35,523 bases of DNA from Patescibacteria group bacterium (GCA_016784445.1 JADHUR010000006.1:1-35523), one strand, 5' to 3'; counted from the first letter of the stretch, positions 19,780 to 27,896 are shown. The notes: generated by a model not told the origin, from the sequence alone. Made by a program: numbers and translations.

Positions 19780-20841
19780 ATGTCATTACAAATCGGCATT
19801 GTAGGATTACCAAATGTTGGTAAGTCCACACTATTCCAAGCACTCACTAAAAAACAGGTAGCTGCAGAAAACTACCCCTTTTGTACTATTGATCCAAATG
19901 TGGGCATTGTTGAAGTTCCAGATGAAAGACTTACAAAGCTTGCAGATATTTCAAAGTCTGAAAAGGTATTACCAACTACAATAGAGTTTGTAGATATTGC
20001 TGGCATTGTTGAAGGTGCGAGTAAGGGTGAAGGATTGGGTAATAAATTTCTATCACATATTAGAGAGGTAGATGCCATTATAGAAGTTGTAAGACATTTT
20101 GAGGACGATAATATTATTCATGTATATAATAAAATAGCTCCTGAGTCAGATAAGGAAACAATAGATACAGAATTAGCACTTGCTGATCTTGAAACGGTTA
20201 CTAAAAGATTACAAAAACTTGAATCAGAAGCAAAAGGTAATAGAGAGGCAAAACTATTACAAACTATTCAAATATTAACAAAAATTGAAGCTGCTCTAGC
20301 TGAAGGCATACCTGCTAGAACAATTGAGTTATCCAAAGAAGAAAATATATTAATAAAAGATTTAAATCTCTTAACACGTAAACCTTTACTATATATTAAT
20401 AATATTGATGAAAAAGAAATAGGTAATGTTCCGGAAACAGATACATCAATAAATATTTGTGCAAAACTAGAATCAGATCTTACTGCTTTATCTGATGATG
20501 AAGTAAAGGAATATCTTGAAACAGCAGGAATTAAACAAACTGGCTTAGATAAATTAATACTTGCTAGCTATAAACTACTTGACCTTATAACATTCCTCAC
20601 TTCCGGTCCAAAAGAATCTAGAGCTTGGACAATTAAAAAAGGATCGAAAGCTCCACAAGCTGCTGGTGTTATTCATGGAGATTTTGAAAAAGGTTTTATT
20701 CGAGTTGAAGTAATAGATTGGAAAGATTTTGTAGAATATAATGGTGAACAAGGTGTCAAAGATAAAGGATTAATGAGACTAGAAGGTAAAGATTATATAA
20801 TGCAGGATGGAGACACTTGTTATTTTAGATTTAATGTATAA
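19780..20841 (+). CDS. ychF: Redox-regulated ATPase YchF (Obg-like GTPase family)
   Basis: GIVGLPNVGKSTLFQALTKKQVAAENYPFCTIDPN, VDIAGIVEGASKGEGLGNKFLSHIREVDAI, C-terminal TGS domain. Confidence 0.96.
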   Translation: MSLQIGIVGLPNVGKSTLFQALTKKQVAAENYPFCTIDPNVGIVEVPDERLTKLADISKSEKVLPTTIEFVDIAGIVEGASKGEGLGNKFLSHIREVDAIIEVVRHFEDDNIIHVYNKIAPESDKETIDTELALADLETVTKRLQKLESEAKGNREAKLLQTIQILTKIEAALAEGIPARTIELSKEENILIKDLNLLTRKPLLYINNIDEKEIGNVPETDTSINICAKLESDLTALSDDEVKEYLETAGIKQTGLDKLILASYKLLDLITFLTSGPKESRAWTIKKGSKAPQAAGVIHGDFEKGFIRVEVIDWKDFVEYNGEQGVKDKGLMRLEGKDYIMQDGDTCYFRFNV

Positions 20842-20842
20842 T

Positions 20843-20871
20843 TTGACGTTAAAATAATATTAATATAATAT
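20843..20871 (+). promoter_or_regulatory. Promoter TTGACG-17-TAATAT for intergenic RNA
   Basis: TTGACG 20843-20848, 17-nt spacer, TAATAT 20866-20871. Confidence 0.55.
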
Positions 20872-20877
20872 AGTTAT

Positions 20878-20987
20878 ATACATTGTACATAAATTTCCCA
20901 TCAGGTAGGCTCTGAGCGCCGATACAATCTCACTACCTGATACTTGCCCGGACCCACCCCCTCCTTAAAAAAGAGGGGGCTTTTTTA
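20878..20987 (+). ncRNA. Candidate ~110-nt small RNA of unknown class
   Basis: Promoter upstream, long-range stem ATCAGGTAG...CTACCTGAT, ends in CCCCCTC-CTTAAAAAA-GAGGGGG-CTTTTTT terminator; no plausible ORF. Confidence 0.5.
20957..20986 (+). terminator. Strong rho-independent terminator
   Basis: CCCCCTC/GAGGGGG stem followed by CTTTTTT. Confidence 0.85.
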
Positions 20988-21053
20988 TCCCCTTCTAAAA
21001 TAACTATTTTAGTAATATAATAATATCAATAACCAATAACAGAGGGAGGGTTG

Positions 21054-21209
21054 ATGCGTTACGGAAATCCAAGCAACAATCATCAATTGGTCAGAAAACG
21101 TCACTTTGAATTGAGACGTACGTACACACGAGAAAGGAGGGCACTTGTTATGTTCATTTCATGGAAACAAGCTCAATTGTATTATGGAGAAAGCTTCATA
21201 AACCGTTAG
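21054..21209 (+). CDS. Candidate 51-aa basic small protein (MRYGNPSNNHQLVRKRHFELRRTYTRERRALVMFISWKQAQLYYGESFINR)
   Basis: 52-codon frame ATG..TAG preceded by GAGGGAGGG; below the ORF-track cutoff. Confidence 0.4.
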   Translation: MRYGNPSNNHQLVRKRHFELRRTYTRERRALVMFISWKQAQLYYGESFINR

Positions 21210-21285
21210 GAGGTGATCCAATCTCGTTCTAGGCTAATCCCCTAGAGCCTCAACTTTGTTGAGGTGATTAATAAAATCAACACCA

Positions 21286-21318
21286 AACCCCTGTCTATTC
21301 TTTAGACAGGGGTTGACT
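21286..21318 (+). terminator. 12-bp hairpin (possible terminator) abutting the next promoter
   Basis: AACCCCTGTCTA-TTCTT-TAGACAGGGGTT then GACTTTT. Confidence 0.6.
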
Positions 21319-21341
21319 TTTCCCTAAAAATGTGCTACAAT
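21313..21341 (+). promoter_or_regulatory. sigma70-like promoter TTGACT-17-TACAAT
   Basis: TTGACT 21313-21318, 17-nt spacer, TACAAT 21336-21341; -35 overlaps the end of the upstream hairpin. Confidence 0.65.
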
Positions 21342-21393
21342 GGATATAGAAGGTACAAAAATAGGCCTTCCAAAAACAAAAAACAAAAAGAAT

Positions 21394-21747
21394 ATGAAAA
21401 TTGTCAGCAATACAAAAAGATATTGTCGCGCTGGTAGCGCAACCCAAAAAAATCACACAACACGCAAACCACACCATGGTATGAGCGTGTTTTTTAATGT
21501 CATTTTTGCTGTCGTCATTATTCTAATGTCTGCTAAACTACTCAATCTACTAGAAACAAGTCTTACTAATTCTATTGAATCTGTATCAGCTGCTACATAT
21601 AGAGATACTATTGTAGATCCATACTATTACACAGATATTAAAAATATTGAAACTGGTAGCCTACAACAAGGTGATCTAGATATTGAACCTGTTATTGAAG
21701 AAGAAGTTGAGGGAGAAGAAAATAGCGCAGTAGCTATTGCAGAATAA
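21394..21747 (+). CDS. Small single-TM protein of unknown function with acidic C-terminus
   Basis: ORF start moved to ATG 21394 because the promoter overlaps the longer start; MSVFFNVIFAVVIILMSAKLL TM segment. Confidence 0.55.
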   Translation: MKIVSNTKRYCRAGSATQKNHTTRKPHHGMSVFFNVIFAVVIILMSAKLLNLLETSLTNSIESVSAATYRDTIVDPYYYTDIKNIETGSLQQGDLDIEPVIEEEVEGEENSAVAIAE

Positions 21748-21779
21748 ATTTATTTAATTGTTCGTTTATATATTTACTA

Positions 21780-21955
21780 CAAGCAACCAAAGTCTATGGG
21801 ACTTACCCAATAAAATTTAAGTGGTTGTTTGTATAAAAAGGGACTAGCTTCTTTTTGTAAATTTATGAGGGCCATAATTCTTTCCACCAAAAGTGGAAAC
21901 AAAAACAAAAAGAAAAACAAAAACACACACCTGGCATGGGTGTGTTTTTGTTTAA
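21780..21955 (+). ncRNA. Candidate structured RNA or 3' UTR of unknown class
   Basis: CAAGCAACCA...TGGTTGTTTG closing stem with inner AGTC-TATGG-GACT, then TTTCCAC-CAAAA-GTGGAAA, then a long CAAAAACACAC/GTGTGTTTTTG terminator-like hairpin. Confidence 0.35.
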
Positions 21956-21986
21956 AAAGAAAATCCGAGGATTTTCCCCGGATTTA

Positions 21987-22283
21987 TTATTCCACTAATT
22001 CAAATGGAATTTTTAAAGCCTGTTCGCATTCAGCACATAAACTCTTGTTAAACTGTGGTAAACGCTTAAGTCGCCCGATTAATTCCTGAGCGATTGGGCT
22101 CATGAAGTCAGTTATTTCCTCATAAGTATCTTGGTTGGTAATTTCAACTACTTCACCAAGCTCAATATCCATTGCATCTTCATTACATTTACATTTCGAA
22201 ACGTTCATATTGCCCGTTGTAAAGTAAATTGAATAATCCTGTCCTGCAAAAGTTATAATAACTCTATAATCTGCTTTTGCCAT
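21987..22283 (-). CDS. 98-aa protein of unknown function with CxC and CxxC pairs
   Basis: SD CAGGAGGAATCGT-ATG; MAKADYRVIITFAGQDYSIYFTTGNMNVSKCKCNED...SLCAECEQALKIPFELVE. Confidence 0.6.
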   Translation of the reverse strand: MAKADYRVIITFAGQDYSIYFTTGNMNVSKCKCNEDAMDIELGEVVEITNQDTYEEITDFMSPIAQELIGRLKRLPQFNKSLCAECEQALKIPFELVE

Positions 22284-22307
22284 ACGATTCCTCCTGTTTT
22301 TTATTGT

Positions 22308-22628
22308 CTATTGAATAATATTACGTAATGAGTCTAAAGTGGCTCTTTCGTGATAATACTCTTTCATTAATTCCTCATGCTCCTTGGACAATCTCTCCAA
22401 GTCTATTTGAATTGTTAATAATTTGATCCGTGATTTCCAAAAATCAACTTTATGCTCAACAATAACTAGATCAATATTATTATACGCACCTGTCAATCGT
22501 GACTCCTCTTGATAATAAAATGTCAGCGAGTCTTCAGCTGCTTCTAATCTATTTTCAAGACTTGGTAATCCAAATTGTGCAGAGAGTATAGAAATACTCA
22601 AAATTACTAATATTAATACCAATCTCAT
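22308..22628 (-). CDS. Small secreted coiled-coil-like protein of unknown function
   Basis: SD GGAGGGTAATT-ATG; signal peptide MRLVLILVILSISILSAQFG then charged heptad-like segment. Confidence 0.55.
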   Translation of the reverse strand: MRLVLILVILSISILSAQFGLPSLENRLEAAEDSLTFYYQEESRLTGAYNNIDLVIVEHKVDFWKSRIKLLTIQIDLERLSKEHEELMKEYYHERATLDSLRNIIQ

Positions 22629-22702
22629 AATTACCCTCCAATATATTGGTTTAAATATGTTAATGTCCAACAACACTAGACTATCTTAGCTCTCCATAAT
22701 TG

Positions 22703-23728
22703 TCAAATAATAATCATAGCATCACCAAAACTATAAAATCTGTATTTTTGCTCAATAGCTTCTTGATATATTTTCTTTAAATCCTTAATTCCATCACTAC
22801 TTCCTTTATCCTCTAGTAAAGCTGAAACTAACATAAGTAATGTAGATTTTGGTAAATGAAAATTTGTTATTAATGAATCCACTATTTTATATTCATAACC
22901 GGGATATATAAATATGTCTGTCCAGCCAGATAATTGTATTTTAATAGCAGCTGACTCTAAAACTCTAGTAGCTGTAGTTCCAACAGATATTATTCTTCTA
23001 TTATCTCTCTTTGCTTTTTGAATATTATTCCAGACACTCTCTTTAATTTCATAATACTCAGAATGCATTTTGTGTTTAGTAATGTCTTCTGTCTTAACTG
23101 GTGCAAATGTTCCCATACCAACATGCAATGTTACATATTCTATTTGTACACCTTTTTTCTTTAACTCATCTAATAACTCTTCTGTGAAATGGAATCCGGC
23201 CGTAGGAGCTGCTACTGACCCCATCTTATCTGCATATACTGTCTGGTATCTCTCTTTAACATTTTTACTATCCTCTGTTTTAATATATGGAGGCAGCGGA
23301 GTCTTACCAATCATTTGTATACAATCCATTAACTCATTACTACTTTTATTAAACTTAACAAGCCAACTATTATCTAACTGCTTAGTAAGCTCTGCTTGTA
23401 AATCATTTTCAAAATTTACAATCAAACCTACAGTTGCTTTTGTATGGCCAACTAAACATTCCCAGGTGTCTAAACTTTCTTCTTTCAATAAAAAGATCTC
23501 TACCTTGCCACCGGTTTCTTTCTTACCAATAAGTCTTGCTGGAAAGACCTTACTATTATTCAAAACTAAAACATCCCCAGATTGTAAATAATCTATAATA
23601 TTATAAAAATGCTTATGCTCTACCCTATTATCCTTATATACTAACAAACGTGAATGATCACGTTTATCTGTAGGATTCTGAGCAATAAGCTCTGGTGGTA
23701 AATTGTAATTAAATTTATCTAATTGCAT
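22703..23728 (-). CDS. queA: S-adenosylmethionine:tRNA ribosyltransferase-isomerase
   Basis: FNYNLPPELIAQNPTDKRDHSRLLVY, GSVAAPTAGFHFTEELL, TLHVGMGTFAPVK, TNFHLPKSTLLMLVSAL. Confidence 0.95.
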   Translation of the reverse strand: MQLDKFNYNLPPELIAQNPTDKRDHSRLLVYKDNRVEHKHFYNIIDYLQSGDVLVLNNSKVFPARLIGKKETGGKVEIFLLKEESLDTWECLVGHTKATVGLIVNFENDLQAELTKQLDNSWLVKFNKSSNELMDCIQMIGKTPLPPYIKTEDSKNVKERYQTVYADKMGSVAAPTAGFHFTEELLDELKKKGVQIEYVTLHVGMGTFAPVKTEDITKHKMHSEYYEIKESVWNNIQKAKRDNRRIISVGTTATRVLESAAIKIQLSGWTDIFIYPGYEYKIVDSLITNFHLPKSTLLMLVSALLEDKGSSDGIKDLKKIYQEAIEQKYRFYSFGDAMIII

Positions 23729-24266
23729 CTTCTTTATTTCTAATAGAAAAAGTACAGCCACAATAATCTTGCCTATAGAACTTTTCTTCTTTACTTAACT
23801 TACAAGCTATTTTAAAACCATCATTCTTTTTCCAATCTGCCTCTAAATAATCTACGCCAATCTCTTCTTTTAATTTATTACCTATTTCATTTAACTTATC
23901 TGCTTTTTTATGTGGACTAATACTCATTGTTGTAGAAAAAATATCATAGCCATTATCTTTAGCATATTGTGCTGTTTCTCTCATTCTCATCTCATAACAA
24001 ACAAAACATCTACTGCCACCTTCTGACTCTTCTTCCAAACCTTTTATCTCCTTAAACCAATCCTCGACATTATATTCTGCTTCAATTAACTTAATATCTC
24101 TTTTCTTAGACCATTTAATAATCTCATCTAATCTTTTCTGATATTCATCAGCTGGATGAATATTTGGATTATAATAATACAAAGCTAAATCATATTCTTT
24201 AGCTAATTCTTGTACTACGTATATAGCGCACGGAGCACAACATGTATGTAATAACATCTTCTTCAT
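23715..24266 (-). CDS. queH: Epoxyqueuosine reductase QueH (DUF208)
   Basis: LLHTCCAPCAIYVVQELAKEYDLALYYYNPNIHP, RCFVCYEMRMRETA, FYRQDYCGCTFS. Confidence 0.92.
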   Translation of the reverse strand: MKKMLLHTCCAPCAIYVVQELAKEYDLALYYYNPNIHPADEYQKRLDEIIKWSKKRDIKLIEAEYNVEDWFKEIKGLEEESEGGSRCFVCYEMRMRETAQYAKDNGYDIFSTTMSISPHKKADKLNEIGNKLKEEIGVDYLEADWKKNDGFKIACKLSKEEKFYRQDYCGCTFSIRNKEDAIR

Positions 24267-24327
24267 GGCTTTAGTTTACATCATTTATGTATTATAATAA
24301 ATACAATTAACCATTTTTTAACTAATT

Positions 24328-24696
24328 ATGTCAATATATAAATATTTAATAGTAATACCCCTACTATTAGTGCTAACAGGTTGTGGTGCACAAATAAGTA
24401 AAGAGGTTGTAAGCCAAGACCAAGCAAGCAACCCCAAAGAAGTTATACAAACATATACTATGAATGAAGTATCTCTTCACAACTCTAAAGATAGCTGTTG
24501 GCTATTACTTAATGGTAAAGTCTATGATGTTACCCCAATGATAGACGGTCATGGTGGTGGTGATGCAATTTTAGAAGGTTGTGGTACTAATGCAACTGAA
24601 TTATATGAAACCAGACCAATGGGATCCGGAACACCTCATTCAAAAAAGGCTTACACATTCCTGCCTAATTATTATATCGGAGACTTAGAACAATAA
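24328..24696 (+). CDS. Lipoprotein with cytochrome b5-like heme-binding domain
   Basis: Lipobox LVLTGC; YTMNEVSLHNSKDSCWLLLNGKVYDVTPMIDGHGGGDAIL...HSKKAYTFLPNYYIGDL. Confidence 0.82.
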   Translation: MSIYKYLIVIPLLLVLTGCGAQISKEVVSQDQASNPKEVIQTYTMNEVSLHNSKDSCWLLLNGKVYDVTPMIDGHGGGDAILEGCGTNATELYETRPMGSGTPHSKKAYTFLPNYYIGDLEQ

Positions 24697-24697
24697 T

Positions 24698-24913
24698 ATG
24701 TTAAAAATAGCTTACTATATAGTTTTAGGTAAACCCTTAATATTCTATACGGGAATATTAACAATCTTGCTTCTATTTTTAACAGCTTCTGTGTCTATTT
24801 TAGCAAAGTATAATATTAAATGGTTGCCAGGAACTTGGCATAAACATTTAGCTACCATTACCATGATAATGGCTATCATTCATGGATTAATGGGGCTATC
24901 AAATTATTTCTAA
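24698..24913 (+). CDS. Small two-TM membrane protein with conserved-looking His residues
   Basis: Two hydrophobic helices, WHKHLATITMIMAIIHGLMG; 1 nt after the b5-like gene. Confidence 0.6.
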   Translation: MLKIAYYIVLGKPLIFYTGILTILLLFLTASVSILAKYNIKWLPGTWHKHLATITMIMAIIHGLMGLSNYF

Positions 24914-24914
24914 T

Positions 24915-25877
24915 ATGCTGACATATATACTATTCATCATTGGATTAATAATATTAGTTAAAGGCGCTGATCACCTAGTAGACGGCGCTACTTCATTGGC
25001 TAAAAAATGGCATGTACCAAATATTGTTATTGGTTTAACAATTATTTCTTTTGGTACATCCTTACCAGAGTTAATTGTAAATATTTTAGCTGCATCTTCT
25101 GGTTCAACAGATATTGGCATTGGTACTGTTATTGGTAGTAATATATCTAATATTGCACTTGTATTGGGGCTAGCCGCTATTATCTACCCAATTGCTGTTA
25201 GAAAATCTACTCAGGCAAGAGAAATACCTTATAGCATTCTATCTGCCTTAATATTACTTGTTATTGTAAGTGATAAATTCTTTAATGCTGGAACTGAATC
25301 TTTCATTTCCCGTGTAGATGGAATAATAATGTTAATCTTTTTTGGATTGTTTTTAATATATAATCTTAATATTTCTCTTAAACATCGTAAATTAGATCTA
25401 GATAAGGAATTACTCACAAAAAGAAATTATAGAACAATATTTATACTTTTAATTAGTGGTCTTGTTGGACTATACTTTGGTGGTAAATGGGTTGTAGAAG
25501 GAGCGGTAGCTATTGCCAATCTATTCAATTTAAGTGAATTTGTAATATCTGCAACTATTATTGCTATAGGGACATCATTACCAGAACTTGCCACTACAAT
25601 GGCTGCTGCTTATCGCAAAAACTTAGACATGGCCGTTGGTAATATTGTTGGTTCTAATATATTTAATATACTACTTGTGCTTGGAATAACTGCTGTCATT
25701 CAACCAATGGCTGCTCCACTTCTTATTGGCGTTGATGTAATATATTTAATTGGATTATCTGTAATACTATTTGCTTTCTTAATAATTGGTAAGAAATATG
25801 AACTGGAGAGGTGGCAAGGAGCCTCACTTCTGATTATATACTTTGGCTATATAGCTTTTATCATAATCAGAGGATAA
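24915..25877 (+). CDS. CaCA-family Na+/Ca2+ antiporter (YrbG-like)
   Basis: Two inverted alpha-repeats FGTSLPELIVNILAA...GTVIGSNISNIALVLG and GTSLPELATTMAAA...GNIVGSNIFNILLVLG. Confidence 0.93.
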   Translation: MLTYILFIIGLIILVKGADHLVDGATSLAKKWHVPNIVIGLTIISFGTSLPELIVNILAASSGSTDIGIGTVIGSNISNIALVLGLAAIIYPIAVRKSTQAREIPYSILSALILLVIVSDKFFNAGTESFISRVDGIIMLIFFGLFLIYNLNISLKHRKLDLDKELLTKRNYRTIFILLISGLVGLYFGGKWVVEGAVAIANLFNLSEFVISATIIAIGTSLPELATTMAAAYRKNLDMAVGNIVGSNIFNILLVLGITAVIQPMAAPLLIGVDVIYLIGLSVILFAFLIIGKKYELERWQGASLLIIYFGYIAFIIIRG

Positions 25878-25878
25878 G

Positions 25879-25907
25879 AAAACACCTAAGCAAGTAGGTG
25901 TTTTTTT
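25879..25907. terminator. Terminator hairpin between convergent genes
   Basis: AAAACACCTA-AGCAAG-TAGGTGTTTTTTT. Confidence 0.75.
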
Positions 25908-26050
25908 AATTTCCGATATAACGGTTTGTACAATGATTTCTTAGAAAGATTTACTATCCCCTTGCTACTACTCCATACATGTCTGTCTCGTAAAAACTTT
26001 CTACCAAGTCTCTTCGGCTGAAGAGCTCTGTTTCTTTTTATAATTATCAC
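25886..26050 (-). CDS. Candidate 54-aa highly basic small protein downstream of ruvB
   Basis: GTG start with SD AAAAGGAGGAAGAGC; VIIIKRNRALQPKRLGRKFLRDRHVWSSSKGIVNLSKKSLYKPLYRKLKKHLLA*; 55 uninterrupted codons. Confidence 0.5.
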   Translation of the reverse strand: MIIIKRNRALQPKRLGRKFLRDRHVWSSSKGIVNLSKKSLYKPLYRKLKKHLLA

Positions 26051-26067
26051 GCTCTTCCTCCTTTTAT

Positions 26068-27102
26068 TTAAACTAATTTTTTACTGTGACCTTCTGGCAC
26101 TTCTCTATTTAAATGCTTATATCCTTCTTCAGTAACTACTCTACCCCTTGGTGTTCTAACAATAAGTCCTAGCTGCATCAAAAATGGTTCATAAATTTCC
26201 TCTATAGTGCCCATCTCTTCACCAGTTGCTGCTGCTATTGAATTAAGTCCAACTGGACCACCTTTAAATTTATCTATAACTATTTCAAGTATTCTTCTAT
26301 CTATAGAATCTAGACCAACTGTATCTATTTCCATCATATCTAATGCTTTATCTGTAGTAGGCTTGTCTATATTACCATCACCTTTAACCTGAGCATAATC
26401 CCTTACTCTTTTAAGTAATCTATTCGCAATTCTTGGAGTAAGGCGTGAACGATGAGATATGGCTTCAGATGAATCATTATCTATTCCAATATCTAAAATA
26501 TTGGCTGAACGATTAACAATCTTTGCAATATCTCCTGGCTCATAATAATTTAATCTATATGTCATACCAAATCTATCTCTTAAAGGAGAAGATAATAAAT
26601 TATATCTTGTCGTAGCTCCTAAGATAGTAAATTTAGGTAAATCTAATCTAAGTGTTCTCGCTGATGGTCCCTTACCAATAATAATGTCCAGTGCATAATC
26701 TTCCATAGCTGGATATAATACTTCTTCAATTAATTTATTCAAACGATGTATTTCATCAATAAACAATATATCCCCTTCTTCTAGATTTGTGAGAATAGCT
26801 GCAAGGTCCCCCGCCTTCTCAATGGCAGGGCCAGATGTTACACGAATATTAGCTCCTAATTTTTTAGCAATAATATGGGCAAGGGTTGTTTTACCAAGAC
26901 CAGGTGGTCCATATAGTAAAACATGCTCAATTGGCTCCTTACGTTGACTAGCAGCCTCCATAAACACATTAAGGCTATCTTTTATCTTCTCCTGACCAAC
27001 AAAATCCTCTAAGACCTTAGGTCTTAAAGTTAAATCTAAAACATTGTCTCCATTCTGAGAGACACCACTTACCATTCTTTGTTTATCTTCTTGTTCGGTC
27101 AT
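26068..27102 (-). CDS. ruvB: Holliday junction branch migration helicase RuvB
   Basis: [66 protein letters not shown]. Confidence 0.97.
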   Translation of the reverse strand: MTEQEDKQRMVSGVSQNGDNVLDLTLRPKVLEDFVGQEKIKDSLNVFMEAASQRKEPIEHVLLYGPPGLGKTTLAHIIAKKLGANIRVTSGPAIEKAGDLAAILTNLEEGDILFIDEIHRLNKLIEEVLYPAMEDYALDIIIGKGPSARTLRLDLPKFTILGATTRYNLLSSPLRDRFGMTYRLNYYEPGDIAKIVNRSANILDIGIDNDSSEAISHRSRLTPRIANRLLKRVRDYAQVKGDGNIDKPTTDKALDMMEIDTVGLDSIDRRILEIVIDKFKGGPVGLNSIAAATGEEMGTIEEIYEPFLMQLGLIVRTPRGRVVTEEGYKHLNREVPEGHSKKLV

Positions 27103-27150
27103 AGTATTAATAAAATATCACTTATTGAAATAAAAAACAAATAGTAACAA

Positions 27151-27185
27151 AATGCTGGAGTTTTTACACTCCAGCATTATTTTTG
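27151..27185. terminator. Terminator hairpin
   Basis: AATGCTGGAGTTTTTACACTCCAGCATTATTTTT. Confidence 0.75.
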
Positions 27186-27188
27186 CTA

Positions 27189-27653
27189 TTAAATTTCCAG
27201 TAAATTTTTTACAGCCCACTTAATCTCTTCAGACAAATAGACTGATACATTTGGATCACCGTCACCACCAGTACCAGGACAAGGAATATTTAAATATTCC
27301 TTCCAACGAATATACTTGGTTTGCTCAGCAACATCTGCGCCAAACCTTGAAATAATCCATTCTCCATGTTCTCCGGAAACATCTGACAAGCCAAATGCCG
27401 CTTTCAGATCTTGATCTGAGAACAGACGCTGACCAGTAACTTCCATAACAACAAATTGATTTATTTTCCACCGTACAAACCACTTAAATAAATTTGATGT
27501 GGCGGCCGGATTGAGAAATATCTCAATAAAAGCAGCGCTTCCAGATATAGCTAAGAAATCCTTTCTTTCTTCCACTACCGTCATTTTACGAGAGTGGTAG
27601 TGATGCCATACGGGCTGACCCACAACCCCTAGTTCAGGCTTTTTCGTCTTCAT
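27189..27653 (-). CDS. 154-aa protein of unknown function
   Basis: SD AAAAAAAGGAGGAGTCA-ATG, followed by its own terminator; no family recognised. Confidence 0.6.
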   Translation of the reverse strand: MKTKKPELGVVGQPVWHHYHSRKMTVVEERKDFLAISGSAAFIEIFLNPAATSNLFKWFVRWKINQFVVMEVTGQRLFSDQDLKAAFGLSDVSGEHGEWIISRFGADVAEQTKYIRWKEYLNIPCPGTGGDGDPNVSVYLSEEIKWAVKNLLEI

Positions 27654-27732
27654 TGACTCCTCCTTTTTTTTAAATTGATGTACAAATATTCATATCACTT
27701 TATAACATATATATAATAATTACAAGCTATTA

Positions 27733-27761
27733 TTGACTTTTTAACCAAAATATACTACTAT
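27733..27761 (+). promoter_or_regulatory. Promoter for tRNA-Arg (TTGACT-17-TACTAT)
   Basis: Spacing 17 nt, located 15 nt before the tRNA 5' end. Confidence 0.65.
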
Positions 27762-27776
27762 ACAGCGTGAACATTG

Positions 27777-27853
27777 GCTCCTGTAGCTCAACTGGATAGA
27801 GCGTCTGGCTTCGGACCAGAAGGTTGTAGGTTCGAATCCTACCGGGAGTACCA
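27777..27853 (+). tRNA. tRNA-Arg(TCG) with encoded CCA
   Basis: GCTCCTG/CGGGAGT acceptor, TCTGG-CTTCGGA-CCAGA anticodon arm, GTAGGTTCGAATCCTAC T-arm, ACCA. Confidence 0.94.
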
Positions 27854-27896
27854 CTTGATTTTTTATCACATATTATATAGAATAATTGCGTTACGT

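Noticed and set aside
20890-20960. SRP RNA, 6S RNA or tmRNA identity for the intergenic RNA
   Set aside because: No SRP GGAA-tetraloop/GGUCAGGUCCGGAAGG-type core, no tmRNA tag ORF or CCA end, too short for typical 6S
21206-21222. Antisense fragment of a 16S rRNA gene
   Set aside because: Only ~14 nt match the 16S 3' end; flanking bases show no further 16S similarity, so an SD-like element is more likely than an rRNA remnant
21829-22089. 86-aa plus-strand ORF
   Set aside because: Runs through a terminator-like hairpin and the antisense of the 21987-22283 gene; Lys-rich low complexity
23070-23591. 173-aa plus-strand ORF opposite queA
   Set aside because: Antisense to conserved QueA; Ser/Leu-rich shadow translation
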